From Capsicum annuum (Eukaryota; Streptophyta; Magnoliopsida; Solanales; Solanaceae): a DNA stretch of 64,000 nt. Position 1 is the stretch's first letter; every line of letters begins with the position of its first letter. Under the pieces are notes generated by a model. That model ran no database searches. It was not told the origin of the DNA and was given only the letters and a program-made list of their open reading frames with translations. Positions 1-11,699 of the stretch are shown one piece after another. The stretch lies in NCBI RefSeq assembly GCF_002878395.1, contig NC_061115.1:149770899-149834898 (forward strand), read 5' to 3'. The position numbers and the translations under genes were made by a program.

Positions 1-916
1 CTAATGCTTATACATAGAAATGGAGGTGGAAATATCCACTTCTTAAATTTTATCCATTAAGTATATACTTAGGTATTGCATTGGATTGTGGTAAAATAAA
101 TTTAATATTTTGAACATACCATAATTAATAGAAAATTACTTCTAATAAAACCTCTATTATATAATAGTAATATTTTAACATATCTAGATTTACTATTTCC
201 ACTTAAAATATTAATAAATTATAAACTTATTTATAAAGTAACATAGATATACTATAACTAAAGAATTTTGTATCTATCAAAAAGATTTTAGAAGGGTAAT
301 AAATTATATTTCTACCAAATGCTAATTTAAATAAAGTATTCCGCATTATATTTGGTATCACAAAAGTTCGCAAACAAACTGCCCGAAAACCAAACTATCA
401 GTCCCAACAAGTCATAAATAACTTGGGACAGTTATAGAAAAGTTCTAGACACCGAAAATGTATGAAAACAGGGAAATAACTGTAAGGGTCATTACAATAT
501 CATATAAATAAATATGATGAATTTGAAAAAAGCAATATTAAACCATAAATAAAGATGTGTGTATAAATGTCACATCTCGTCACAGTGGTCTAATAGTTTG
601 TTGCCATAAAATGTAACTATTCATTTTATTAAAAGTATAAGTGGGAAATGATACTTTTATCCTTTTTAATAAGGACCAAAATAGAGTCCTTCTTCGTTAA
701 GTAGGTAAAGAAAACCCATTTAATCCAGACTTCATTTTTATCAAATTAGACACAAAAAGGTTATAAAGTCATGAAAATATAGAAAAATTGATAATATAAT
801 AATTTTTAACATTAATTTGCATCAAAAGGTCACAAAAAAAAATTTAGAAAAATTAGATCTATTAAACTCATTTTATGCAAACTTCAAAAATCAAAAAGGA
901 AGAGGCTATTTTGAAT
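1..916. other. AT-rich flank, no gene recognised
   Basis: Very AT-rich sequence with short A and T runs. No open frame of useful length and no domain I recognise. It may be the decayed interior of the LTR element whose PBS-like motif lies at 917-928, but nothing coding can be supported. Confidence 0.4.
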
Positions 917-1131
917 GCTCTGATACCAAATATTAGAAATATTGAGAAATAGCACAGTAATATTTAAAGATGATGTACCTCCAACCATTATTGAACAGTT
1001 CAAAATTGTTAAGGGCAGCAGTATCTTTCGGTGAGTCTTCTAAGTACTCAACCCGTAATCTTTAGATGATGTAAAAATCGCGAAAAAGATTATTTAGGTA
1101 CATGAATCGGATCTACACTTATATATAATAT
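917..1131 (-). repeat. PBS-like motif and start of a decayed minus-strand LTR
   Basis: The plus strand reads GCTCTGATACCA at 917-928. Its reverse complement TGGTATCAGAGC is the usual plant retrotransposon primer-binding site for initiator tRNA-Met. The sequence to its right (TATTAGAAATATTGAG...) would then be the inner end of a minus-strand 5' LTR with the expected TG changed to TA. Element 1 is inserted 200 bp further right, so the rest of this LTR may resume at 10573. The lineage is not clear. Confidence 0.4.
1127..1131. other. Target-site duplication of element 1, left copy
   Basis: AATAT directly before the TG of the LTR, repeated as AATAT at 10568-10572 directly after the closing CA. 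This perfect 5-bp duplication fixes the outer borders of element 1. Confidence 0.85.
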
Positions 1132-3211
1132 TGTAATGCCCCGAGTCTACACCCTGGATGTTACACAGTGCTTACGACCCCGAAGGATCACAAGTTAATC
1201 CAAGACTGGTACCTGCTGTGAGCACTAAATAATAATACAGAAAATATATGAGGAAGTCAAGTTGAAAATGTCATAAGGTTCATAAACTAAAAATAGATAC
1301 TAAATACTGATAATAATACTGAAAAACTAAACATTTGACTAAAGTAATCTAGTCCGAAAGCTTCTAACTGTTTGAATGTGGATTTGATGGGACAAATCCC
1401 CAACTAACTCCGACTACTGAACATACTAAATCTGTTGTAATACTTAATTAAAATAATATCCTCGATGGATGAGGAATCGCTATTGAATTTGCTGTTGATA
1501 CCTTCAGCTTTTAAGTATGATCAAGAACCCATGCATCTAAACCAATGATTTGAGATATCATAGCGAAAAGAGAGTATGTGTCAGTATATGGAATGTACTG
1601 GTATGCTAAGTTAGGTAAGGCTGATATACATGGGTTTATCTGCATAGGATGATAACTGACTAAAGGAAAATCATGAAGTAACTGGATGAGTGTACATATA
1701 AAACTGTAGCTGCTGAACATACTAAACATACAATACTACGCATGTAGATATACATCATGTATCTAAGATTATACTGAAACTGAGTACTAAATTTTGATGG
1801 TTGATTAACTGATAACTGATAGACATGGTTCTGTAGAACTAACTGAGTTCTTTACTAAATACTGAGACTAAAACTGTAACTGTGGGAGTGTTCATCTAAC
1901 CGACATATCCTGATTATAGACTGAGTTGGGTTCCAACCTGTGGCCCCAGTTGGAAGGGTGTTAGAACCTTGCCACGGGATATTAACAATGTTGGGTCAAC
2001 CCTAATCTGGTAGGAAGACTCATGAAATATAGATATGATGGTGTCAACCTTAGTCTGGAAGGAGGACTTACCCTATGCTGGCTATGTAGTTTTGTAAAGC
2101 AGGGACTGCTACTAAGGGTCAAACCCTCTGCTAGCAGGAATACCCCCATCCCTAGGTTCACTCGATGCTGAATCCTACTCCCAACTAAATCAACACTGAA
2201 CTGATCATTAAATTGTACTAGGCTTGACTGAACTGACACTCATCATGTTGACTAACCGAACTGGACTCACTGAGTTTTATTACTAACTGAGTACTACTGT
2301 TCTTGGCCCTTACTGGGACTATTCTATAACTACTACAAATAAGTAAACAGCTAGATTTCGGGCAATAAATACCCCTAGGACTTAATTACGACTTTCCAAG
2401 GGCAATTTCAAGGGTTTTAACATAGGAATTACATCAATCAACATACATGCTATCTTATGTTCATGAAACTTTTAAATAAATCTTGAATTGAAACCCATAC
2501 AACAACATAAACATGAATACAACCCAATTTGCACATGTAAATCATGAATATGAAAACTTATAGTTTTAAAAAGGGTTCTTGAACTCCAATAGTGGAAGGA
2601 AACTCAAGGATGAACACCTAACATACCTTGATTGTTGATTTCATGAAGATTGTTGAGGATTTCGTAGAACTTGATCTTAAGCTTGATGAACTAAGGTTTA
2701 TTTCTTGAGAGGATTTTTAGAAGAATAAATGTATTTTGCCCTTTTGGAAGATTAATTTCGTGTTTTGGCTGAATTGGATGAGGCAAAAAGGACCTAATTG
2801 CCGTTGGAAAGTCATAATTAAGTGAGCAAACTATTCCTAATGATGTTGTAGGCGACATTCCGCGTCGATGGTTTTAACGCGATTGCTGATGCACCCCGTC
2901 GATACTATCAACACAATAGCCAATGCGACTCATCGAGATCATTTTGGCTTGCTGTTTTGGCCATCCAAACATGACTCAAACAATGTCCAAAAATTTCAAA
3001 TCTCATCCAAGATGACCTACTGACATCCCTGATTATGAATCAATTTAAAAATTTACAATCTAAGGTCGAAAAGATCATAAATGATGCCATTGAAACATCA
3101 AGGACAAAATTGAGACTAAGTGTTAACACTTCGCTGAAATTTTCTAAGTCTAGGACCTCTTTTGGCATGCTATTGAGGACTGAAATAACAAGGACTTTAC
3201 GGGGTCTTACA
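1132..3211 (-). repeat. Element 1, 3' LTR (2080 bp)
   Basis: Begins TGTAATGCCCCGAGTC and ends GGGTCTTACA; it aligns by eye along most of its length with 8274-10567. Compared with the 5' LTR it lacks about 250 bp near 2380-2400. A CpG-containing cluster at 2853-2935 (GCGTCGAT-type motifs) lies in the U3-like part. Small open frames here (for example 1511-1729 and 1982-2239) are chance frames inside the LTR. Confidence 0.9.
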
Positions 3212-3247
3212 ATATCTCCCTCTTGTGAACATTCATCCTTGAATGAG
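3212..3247 (-). other. Element 1 polypurine tract and conserved pre-PPT block
   Basis: Reading the minus strand, TTCAAGGATGAATGTTC is followed by ACAAGAGGGAGATAT, which abuts the 3' LTR at 3211. The purine run primes plus-strand DNA synthesis in this class of element. The upstream block recurs before four other PPTs in the window. Confidence 0.8.
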
Positions 3248-3421
3248 ACTGACTGAGCTAAAGAACTGTACTTATATTGGCATGCATAACTGAAGCATGA
3301 CTGAATGCTGAAGATAGGACACATAAATAAACTGTTTCATGAATATATGAATGATATGAGAATGTTATGCAACTGAAATTGAGCATGGAATAGAGTAAAT
3401 CTAAGGAAGACTGTTACCTTA

Positions 3422-4840
3422 GATTGAGTATGAGTTTGTGGAGAAAAGGTGAGGATACATGGATCGTATGTCTGCCTCTGTTTCCCAAGTAGATCCCTCA
3501 ACAGACTGATTCCGCCAAAGAACTTTGACCAAAGGAACTTCTTTGTTCCTTAGTCTACGAATCTGATAATCAAGGATTTTGACTGGGAATTCCTCGTAAG
3601 AGAGATTGTTCTGAACATCTACACTGTCTTTAGGGACACAACTGTTGGGTCACCAATGCCCTTCTTTAGCAAGGAGACATGAAACATAGGTGCATTGATG
3701 CGACATGAAACATAGGTGCATTGATGCTAAGTCTGTAGGTAACTCAAGCTCATAGGCTACCTCCCTAAAACGACTCAGAATTCTATAAGGACCAACATAT
3801 TGGGGACTAAGATTCCCCTTCTTACTAAACCTCTTTACCTCCTTCATGGGAGAGATTTCCAAATATACATAATCACCAATCTCAAATTCAAGATCTTTCC
3901 TTCTCACATCTGCATAAGATTTCTGTAAGCTCTAGGTTGCCTTAAGCCTCTCCCTGATCAACTGCACTTTCTTTAAAGCATCAAATACCAAGTCAGTCCC
4001 CACTACCATGACCTCACCTACTTCAAACCAACCAATGGTATATTTGAATCTCCTTCCATAAAGAGCCTCAAACAGAGTCATCTAAATAACGGAATGATAG
4101 TTATAATTATATGCAAACTCAATCAAAGGCAAGTGGCCATCCCAACTGCCCTTAAAGTCAATGACACAGGCTCTTAACATTTCTTTTAAAGTCTAAATGG
4201 TCCTTTCTGCTTGACCATCTGTCTGAGGGTGGAAGGTTGTACTAAGGTGGACTTGGGTACCAAGACCCTTTTGTAAGGCTTTCCAAAAGTGAGAGGTGAA
4301 CTGCGTACCTCTATCTGAAATGATGGACAACAGGACACCGTGCTACCTAACCAACTCTCTAATATAGAGCCTGGCATAGTGCTTGGCTGAATAAGAGTTA
4401 TGAACTGGAAAGAAATATGCTGATTTGGTCATCTTGTCCACAATGACCCTAATCGAATCATGCTGATGATGAGTACGAGGAAAACCCATCACAAAGTCCA
4501 TGTTCACTTTCTCCCACTTTTAAGTGGGAATACTGAATTCCTGCATAGACCCAATAGGCTTCTGATGCTCAATCTTCACCTATTAACAAGTAGAGCACTT
4601 AGCCACAAACTCTACAATATCTCTCTTCATCCTACTCTACCAATAGACTTCTCGTAAGTCACGGTACATCTTCGTGGCCCCTGGATGAATCGAGTAACAT
4701 GCACCATACACTTTAGCAAGAATTTGTTGCCTCAAGATATCTACACATGGCACATAAAGCCGATCCTGGCAGCGTAACACACTATCTCTCCCTTGGGAGA
4801 AAACCTCTACCTTGTGGTCTCTGACTGACTCTTTCATCTT
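3422..4840 (-). pseudogene. Element 1 integrase and chromodomain-like tail
   Basis: Read right to left: the zinc-binding part with HPGATKMYRDL (within 4637-4837), the catalytic core, the C-terminal region (FEIGDYVYLEISPMK..., 3650-3907) and a chromodomain-like tail with LVKVLWRNQSVEGSTWE near 3470-3520. All three acidic core residues appear to survive: D in MDF near 4490, D in ISDRGTQF near 4315, E in GQAER near 4205. Integrase inserts the cDNA; the chromodomain in this family is known to direct integration to heterochromatin. Frameshifts split the frame, one of them caused by a 26-bp tandem duplication at 3676-3727. The gene cannot be read through. Confidence 0.85.
3676..3727. repeat. 26-bp tandem duplication inside the integrase pseudogene
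   Basis: GACATGAAACATAGGTGCAT plus six more bases occurs twice in a row (3676-3701 and 3702-3727) without a visible mismatch. Twenty-six is not a multiple of three, so it shifts the integrase frame. The exact identity suggests it is recent relative to the other damage. Confidence 0.9.
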
Positions 4841-5049
4841 AACTAAATTGGGATCTCTGTCCTACCTTTTTTTCACCTCAAAAAATAAAGAAGACTCTAA
4901 ACTATTCTACACCCAGACACTTTCCTCAGCTGAATCAACCAAACGAACACGTAGTCTGGCAAGCTGATGAACTTTCTGAACTAACTTCTTCTTACCATCC
5001 TCAACGTGAGCAACACTACCCATGTACAACCTACTGAGGGCATCTGCCA

Positions 5050-6330
5050 CTACATTGGCCTTACCCAAAGATACAGAACACTCATTTCATAATCTTTCAA
5101 CAACTCTAACCACCTTCTCTGATGTAAGTTTAAGTCTTTCTGTGAAAAAACATACTGTGGGCTTTTGTGTTTTGTGAATACATCAAAATGCACCCCATAC
5201 AAATAGCTTCTCCAAATCTTTAAGGCAAACACAACAGCTGCTAGCTCTAGATCATGGGTGGGATAATTCTTTTCATGGGGCTTAAGCTGTCTAGAGGCAT
5301 AGGTCACAACCTTACCCCTCTACATCAAAACACACCCCAATCCAACTCTGGAATCATCACAATATACAACAAATCATTCTGAACCGTTGAGAAAAGTCAA
5401 AACTGGGGTTGTAGTGAGTCAATTCTTCAACTCTTGTAAACTCTTCTCACAAGAATCTAACCACTGGAACTTGACTTTCTTCTAATTCAATATGGACATG
5501 GGGGATGCAATAGACAAAAATCCTTCAACAAACCATCAGTAATAGCTAGCCAAACCCAAGAAACACCTGATATCTGATAGAGAGATGGGTTTAGGCTAGT
5601 TTTTCATTGCTTTAGTCTTTTGAGGATCAACTCTAATGACATTACAAAAAAATATATGACCAAGGAAAGCTACTGACCTTAGCCAAAATTCGTATTTACT
5701 GAATTTGGCGAACAACTAATGGGCTCTGAGAGTCTATAATACTATTCTGAGATGGTCTGCGTAAGCATTTTCACTGCAAGAGTAGACAAGAATGTCATCA
5801 ATAAAGACTATGATGAACATGTCCAAGTACTTCTTGAACACATGGTGTATCAAGATCGTGAAAGCTACTGAGGCATTGGTAAGACCAAATGACATGACTA
5901 GAAATTCAAAGTGACCATACCGAGTTCTGCAAGCTATTTTTAGAATGTCACATTCTCTGACTCTAAGTTGATGATAGCCTGATCTGAGGTCTATCTTGGA
6001 GAAGTAACTGGCACCCTAAAGTTGGTCAAATAAGTCATCGATTCTAGGAAGTATATACTTTTTCTTGATGGTGATTTTGTTCAACTGACAGTAGTCAATA
6101 CATATTCTGAGAGAACCATCTTTCTTTCGCACAAATACAATTGGTCCATACCCCGGGGAGATATTGGGCCTGATAAATCCCTTATCTAGAATGTCCTTCA
6201 ACTATTCTTTTAACGCTTTAAGTTCTATTGGATCCATTTTGTATGGTGGAATAGATATGAGCTGAGTATCTGGAAGAAGGTCTATTCCGAAGTCAATTTC
6301 CCTTTTGGGAGGAACTCTAGGAGGATCTTT
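5050..6330 (-). pseudogene. Element 1 reverse transcriptase and RNase H
   Basis: The N-terminal RT part ([21 protein letters not shown], 6016-6201) is followed by the catalytic loop FIDD at 5794-5805, intact, and by RNase H ([21 protein letters not shown], 5050-5307). The first RNase H aspartate lies in a CDDS-type motif near 5365. RT copies the element RNA into DNA and RNase H removes the RNA. Stop codons and at least one frameshift between 5310 and 6010 destroy the frame, although the key catalytic residues remain readable. Confidence 0.88.
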
Positions 6331-6406
6331 TAGGAAACACATTTGGAAATTCACTTTCTACTAGAACTATCTCGAGGTTAGGAGCCTCAGAATTAGAGTC
6401 TTTGAA

Positions 6407-6859
6407 TCACACCAAATGATAGACACACACCTTAGATATTATTTTTCTCGCTCTAAGGTATGAAACAAGATGACTCTTAAGTGTTGTGGTACTACCTCTC
6501 CATTCAAGGACAAGTTCATTCGGGAACTGAAAATAGACAACTCTGGTTCTATAGTCAACTGGGGCATAGCATGAATAGAGCCAATCCATGCTGAGAATGA
6601 CGTCAAAATCTATCATCTCTAACTCTACTAAGTCTGTTGAAGTAACTTTTTGAGATACCATAATCAGATATTTTCTGTATACCCGCTGGGCTATGATAGA
6701 TTTACCTACTAGGGTAGAAACTGAAAAAGGCTCTATTAAGATTTTGGGACTCACTCCGAAGTTGATATTTATATAAGGAGTTACAAAGGACAAGGAAGCT
6801 CCTGGATCTAGCAAAGGATAAGCATGTAAATGGTAAACTTGTAACATACCAGTGATCAC
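6407..6859 (-). pseudogene. Element 1 aspartic protease
   Basis: A 150-residue open stretch holds LLDPGASLSFV near residues 16-26, the aspartic protease active site of plant Ty3/gypsy polyproteins, and VILSMDWL near residue 107, a second conserved block at the protease/RT junction. The protease releases the Gag and Pol products. This is the longest surviving open frame of element 1, but it is isolated by stops on both sides. The start methionine is probably not the true start, because this region is normally part of a Gag-Pol polyprotein. Confidence 0.85.
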
Positions 6860-6899
6860 ATCAGGGGAACTTTCCTGATCCTGTCAGGATTAGAGTGCA

Positions 6900-8050
6900 T
6901 AAAGCTTATTTGGGTATTGCCCAATGGTAGCACTGGAAGCGGCACCCTACTGAGATGGGAGACTGGACTGAGCTAGGAGACGAATATGCTAACTCTATGA
7001 ACCCACCTGAGGACACTCTCTAATTCTATAGCCTGGCTTGCTATATTGGAAAAAAACATCACTGCCAGCTCTATAGCTACCTTGATGATTTCTACCATAT
7101 TTCTAACAAAGAGGATTTTTTAGAGTACTGCTAACACTACCCTAAGATTTAGATCCTGGTGCCCTATCCTTATTACCATTTCTAAATTTAAGAACCAGAG
7201 CACTGGTTGAGGACAGAGATGGGACTAAAGAGTTTGGGAAAAACTGAGGATGATTGCCACCCTCTGACTTAGGCTAAGAAAAGTTGAAACTACTTGTTCT
7301 AGCCCTCTTGTTCTCCTTCTCTTTATCTTTAGTCTTCTGTTCCGTAATCTGTTGAACACGGACCATCAACCTAGCCAAGTCCATCTCTTTAATCAACATT
7401 ACGGTCCTACACTCCTTGACCATACTATCAGACACACCATACATGAACTTGCTCATCTTAGACTTGCTATGAGATACCACATGAGGAGCATACCTGGCCA
7501 ACTGAGTAAACTTGAGGGAATACTCTTTCACTGTCATACTGCCCTTCAGGTTAATAAACTCTAATACCTTAGCCTCTCTCAATTCCAATAGAAAAAACCT
7601 ATCTATAAAGGCAGTAGCAAACTTTTCCTATTCTACGAGCCCGGTATTTGCATATCTATCTACCTTCCACTACTTAAACCATGTATGAGCCATATTTTGC
7701 AACTGATAGGTAGTTAACTCAGCTCTCTCACTAGCAGTTACCCCCATAATATTTGTTACCTTCTGCACTATGTCAAGGAATTCCTGTGGTTCCTCTTATG
7801 ACTTAGACCCTAAAAATAAAAAAGGGTTCATTCGGGTGAAGTATAGAATTCTAGTTGCAGTAGTATTGGCCATCGGGTTGGCCTGAATAGCAATTGGGCA
7901 TTTATTCTAGGCTGCTACAAAATAAGGTAGAGTGGTGAAAGCTACTCGAAATTCTGCGTGAGAAACATGCTCATTCAGGGGATCTTCCTAAACGGGCAGA
8001 GGTGCTGGCTTATTCCTAGTCTTTCTTTCGTTGGTTTTTTTAGGAGGTAT
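6900..8050 (-). pseudogene. Element 1 gag
   Basis: The open block at 7274-7588 (LREAKVLEF, KEYSLKFTQLARYAP, DLARLMVRVQQI) is the Gag capsid core of Tekay/Del elements. Upstream the frame continues to about 8050, where the expected start position reads ATA followed by CCTCCT, as if the initiator ATG had undergone a G-to-A change. The zinc knuckle near 7085-7115 reads C-stop-K-Y-GRNHQG, so one Cys is replaced by Tyr and a stop lies inside the CCHC motif. Gag would form the particle; this copy cannot. Confidence 0.82.
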
Positions 8051-8256
8051 GTTCTATAAATAAAAGGGAAAATTAGATTAGACAGAGCATTTAACTTGAG
8101 TTCATGCTCACTCGCACAACATAAATACTGAAAGAGGGGAAACTTTTCCTAAAATATCTCATAGCCTCTTGTCCATAAGTGTGGCAGGCTACATACCCAT
8201 ACACAATACTCTACTTAATGTGGCTTTCAAACTCCCTAGGACTATTTAAAATCTTA

Positions 8257-8269
8257 GGCTCTGATACCA
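8257..8269 (-). other. Element 1 primer-binding site (initiator tRNA-Met)
   Basis: The minus strand reads TGGTATCAGAGCC, complementary to the 3' end of plant initiator tRNA-Met, four bases inside the 5' LTR. It marks 8274 as the inner edge of the 5' LTR and fixes the orientation. Confidence 0.9.
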
Positions 8270-8273
8270 AGTT

Positions 8274-10567
8274 TGTAATACCCTGTCTACACCCTGGATG
8301 TCACACGATGCTTACGACCCTAAAGGATCACAAGCTAATCCATGACTAGTACCTATTGTGAGCACTGAATAATAATACTGAAAATATATACGAAAGTTAG
8401 GATGAAAATGCCATAAGGTTCAAAAATTGAAAACAAATACTAAATACTGATAATAATACTGAAAAACTAAATATTTGTCTGAAATAATCTAGTTTAAAAG
8501 CCTACAACTGTCTGAATGTGGAGTTGATGGGATGAGTCCCCAACTAACTCTGACTACTGAACATACTAAATCTGTTGTAATGCTGAACTAAAATAATATC
8601 CTCGATGGATGAGAACTCACTACTAAATTTATCATTGATGTCCTAAGCTTCTAAGTATGATCAGGAACCTGTGAGTCTAAACCTATGATATAAGATATCA
8701 TAGCACAAAAAGAGTATGCGTTAGTATATGGAATGTACTACTATACAAAGTAAGGTAAGGCTGATATACATGGGTTCATATGCATGAGATGACAATTGAC
8801 TGAATGAACATCATGAAGTAACTAGATGAGTGTACATAAAAAATTGTAACCATTGAACATACTGAACATACAATACTGCACATACAGATATACATCACGT
8901 ATCTGAGACTATACTGAAACTGAGTACTAAATTTTAATGGATGATTAACTGATAATTGATAGACATGGTTCTGTAGAATTGACTGAGTTCTTTACTAAAT
9001 ACTAAGACTGAAATTATAACTATAGAAGTGTTCATCTAACCGACATATCCTGATTATAGACTGAGTTGGGGTCCAACCTGTGACCCCAGTTGAAAGGGTG
9101 TTAGCACCTTGCCATGGGATACTAACAATGTTGGGTAAACCCTAATCTGGCAGGAAGACTCATGAAATATAGATATGATGGCGTCAACCCTACTCTGGTA
9201 GGAGGACAACTTACCCTACAATGGTTGTGTAGTCCTGTAACGCAGTGACTGCCACTAAGGGTCAAACCCTTTGCTGGAAGGAATGGCCCCATCCCTGAGT
9301 TTGATCGATGCTAAATCCTAATCCCAACTGAATCGACACTAAACTGATCACTAAAATGTACTAGGGTTGACTGAACTGACACTAATCATATTGACTGACC
9401 AAACTGGACTGAGTTCACTGAGTTCTATTACTGACAAAGTACTATTGTTCTTGACCTTTACTGGAACTATTCTATAACTACTACATCTGAGTAAACAGCT
9501 AGATTTTGGGTAATAAATACCCCCAGGACTCGATAGAATTAATAATACAACATAACAAATCTTGAATGCATAACAATAGTCAATTCTTTACAATTCATTC
9601 ACTAAGATATTTTGTCAAACACTTGGAGGTCATAAACTTTTATATGAATGAGAACACATGAGAACATGTCATGATTATGCTATTCAATTCACATCAACAT
9701 TCTATCAAATACTTGGGGAGCATAATTAATGCACATGCTGATGAACAACACATAAGCATCATGACTATAACTTAAACTTACAATTTCAAGGGTTTTAACA
9801 TGGGAATTACATCAATCAACATACATGTTATCTTATTTTCATGAAACATATAATTGAATCTTGAATTGAAACCTATACAACACAAACATGAATACAACCC
9901 AATTTGCACATGTAAATCATGAATCTGAAGACTTATAGTTTTAGAAAGGGTTCTTGAACTCCAAGGGTGGAAGGAAACCCAAGGATAAACACCTAACATA
10001 CCTTGATTGTTGATTTTGTGAAGACTATTGGGGATTTCTTGGAAATTGATCTTGAGCTTGATGAACTAGGGTTTATTTTTTGAGAGGATTTTTAGAAGAA
10101 TGAATGTATTTAGCCCTTTTGAAAGCTTAATTTCATGTTTTGGCTGAATTGGGTGAGGGGGAAAGGACCTAATTACCCTTGGAAATTCATAATTAAGCAA
10201 TGTGGAAGGCGACGCGCCGCGTTGATGGTGTCAATGCAATTCCCAATGCACCGCGTCGATGTTGTCAACGCGATAGCCAATGTGACGCGTTGAGATTGCG
10301 TTGGCTTGTTGTTTTGGCCATCCAAACATGACTCAAACGATATCCAAAAATTCTAAAACTCACCCAAGATGACCTACTAACATCCCTGATCATTAATCAA
10401 TTTAAAAATCGACAATCTAAGGCCGAAAAGATCGTAAATGATATCATTGAAATATTGAGACCAAAAATAAGGCTAAGTGTCAACACTTAGCTGAAATTTT
10501 CTAATTTGGGACCTCTTTTGGCATACTATAGATGACTGAAATGACTAGGAGTTTGCAGGGTCTTACA
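8274..10567 (-). repeat. Element 1, 5' LTR (2294 bp)
   Basis: Begins TGTAATACCCTGTCTAC and ends AGGGTCTTACA. It is the partner of 1132-3211 with many substitutions and about 250 bp extra at roughly 9530-9780. A GC-rich cluster with GCGTCGA and CGCGT motifs at 10205-10305 corresponds to 2853-2935. Confidence 0.9.
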
Positions 10568-10572
10568 AATAT
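10568..10572. other. Target-site duplication of element 1, right copy
   Basis: AATAT directly after the closing CA of the LTR, matching 1127-1131. Confidence 0.85.
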
Positions 10573-11690
10573 TCTCCCATTAAGAACATTGGTTCGCAAC
10601 AGGTATGAGTTTAAATGTCAAAATCAGAGGCAGTTAATTACTGGGGGAGGGATTTGTAACTCATCATGAAAGTTTGAAGTAGTTACAGAGAAGTTACAAC
10701 CATTGTTTAGATAATGCCAATATTTTGTTAATTATATAGTTGTTTGCAATACATTACCTTGTTATTCTAATTATTTTTATATATATTTTAAATTTATAAT
10801 TACTTAAACCTTATCAAAAAATTTAAATATTATAATGTTTCATTTTCTATTCTCTTTCAAATTTTATATTTTTTATTATTTATTTTTATTTCTACAATTT
10901 GATAGCACAATCTTTGTTTTATCACTATATTTAATATACGGATACATCATTTTCAATTGATATTTTCATATTCTATTAGCATAATTTTCAGTTAGTCAAT
11001 AGTAATTACTTTTAAGATGACCATTTTTGGTGTATGAACATTTTTTGTGCAGTCATTTCACATTTTTATAGCATTTTATAGAAGTGTGGTCTATCAAACT
11101 CAACGTAAAAGACTTTCGTTAGTAAAATAAATGTATCATTTGTATTAATGAATGTAATTTGTATTTATAGAACTACGTAGCTGTATCATAAACAAATACA
11201 AATGTATCATTTAATGAAAATGTATCATTTGTATTTGAATGGTTCAAGTTATATCAATGATACAAAAAATACAAACAAAAGAAAAGATGAATGAGAGTAC
11301 AATTGATATAATTATATTTAGCTGCTTAATCAAACATTTGGTGTGCAAAACTTAGACCCATTATTAATCTCTTATTAAATAATATATGATGCCTTTCTTT
11401 TTCTAAACTATCTCTTACCTTTGAACGTTATCATTGTTACAAATAATTCGTTATCCAATGTCACCATTGATGGATCTCAAAATTACTAACACAAATCATG
11501 CTTTATCTTTTATCATTGAAGAGAAAACGAATGAAAAATAAAATTTGATGAAATTGATATGGTGGAAGAGACAAGATTGAAGAACAATAGAAGAAATACG
11601 CATCCAATTTAGGGTAATGAGAGAGAACTTAAAGTTGGAAGAAAGAGACAGTGTTTTCCAAAATATTGCTATTAAATGTCTATAACACGT
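10573..11690. other. Unassigned AT-rich stretch
   Basis: No gene seen. It may continue the DNA interrupted by element 1 at 1131. It contains several GTATCATTTGTATT-like repeats between 11120 and 11275 that form an inverted repeat (listed separately). Confidence 0.4.
11193..11237. repeat. Inverted repeat, 12-bp perfect arms
   Basis: CAAATACAAATG (11193-11204) and CATTTGTATTTG (11226-11237) are exact reverse complements with a 21-nt spacer. Several further ATGTATCATTTGTATT copies lie around them. The arrangement could be the core of a small MITE-like element, but I cannot define its ends. Confidence 0.6.
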
Positions 11691-11699
11691 AATTAATGC

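Larger units (their letters stand above)
1132..10567 (-). mobile_element. Element 1: complete but decayed Ty3/gypsy chromovirus (Tekay/Del-like)
   Basis: A 9.4-kb LTR retrotransposon on the minus strand, bounded by TGTAAT...CTTACA termini and an AATAT target duplication. It has two LTRs, an initiator-Met PBS, a PPT, and gag, protease, RT, RNase H, integrase and a C-terminal chromodomain-like block in the order typical of chromoviruses. The gag and integrase sequences resemble the Tekay/Del lineage as I know it from Solanaceae; that lineage call is by recognition, not alignment. Stops and frameshifts are scattered throughout, so it cannot encode its own proteins. It is the only coding-type element in the window with both borders intact. 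Confidence 0.9.

Noticed and set aside
1511..2239. Minus-strand open frames of 72-85 codons
   Set aside because: They lie wholly inside the 3' LTR of element 1, overlap the repeat's own conserved non-coding blocks and have no domain; the partner LTR does not keep them open.
8257..8269. Possible tRNA gene fragments at tRNA-like motifs (917, 8257, 14879, 45913)
   Set aside because: Only the 12-13 bases complementary to the tRNA 3' end are present, next to LTR edges. They are primer-binding sites; no cloverleaf is seen.
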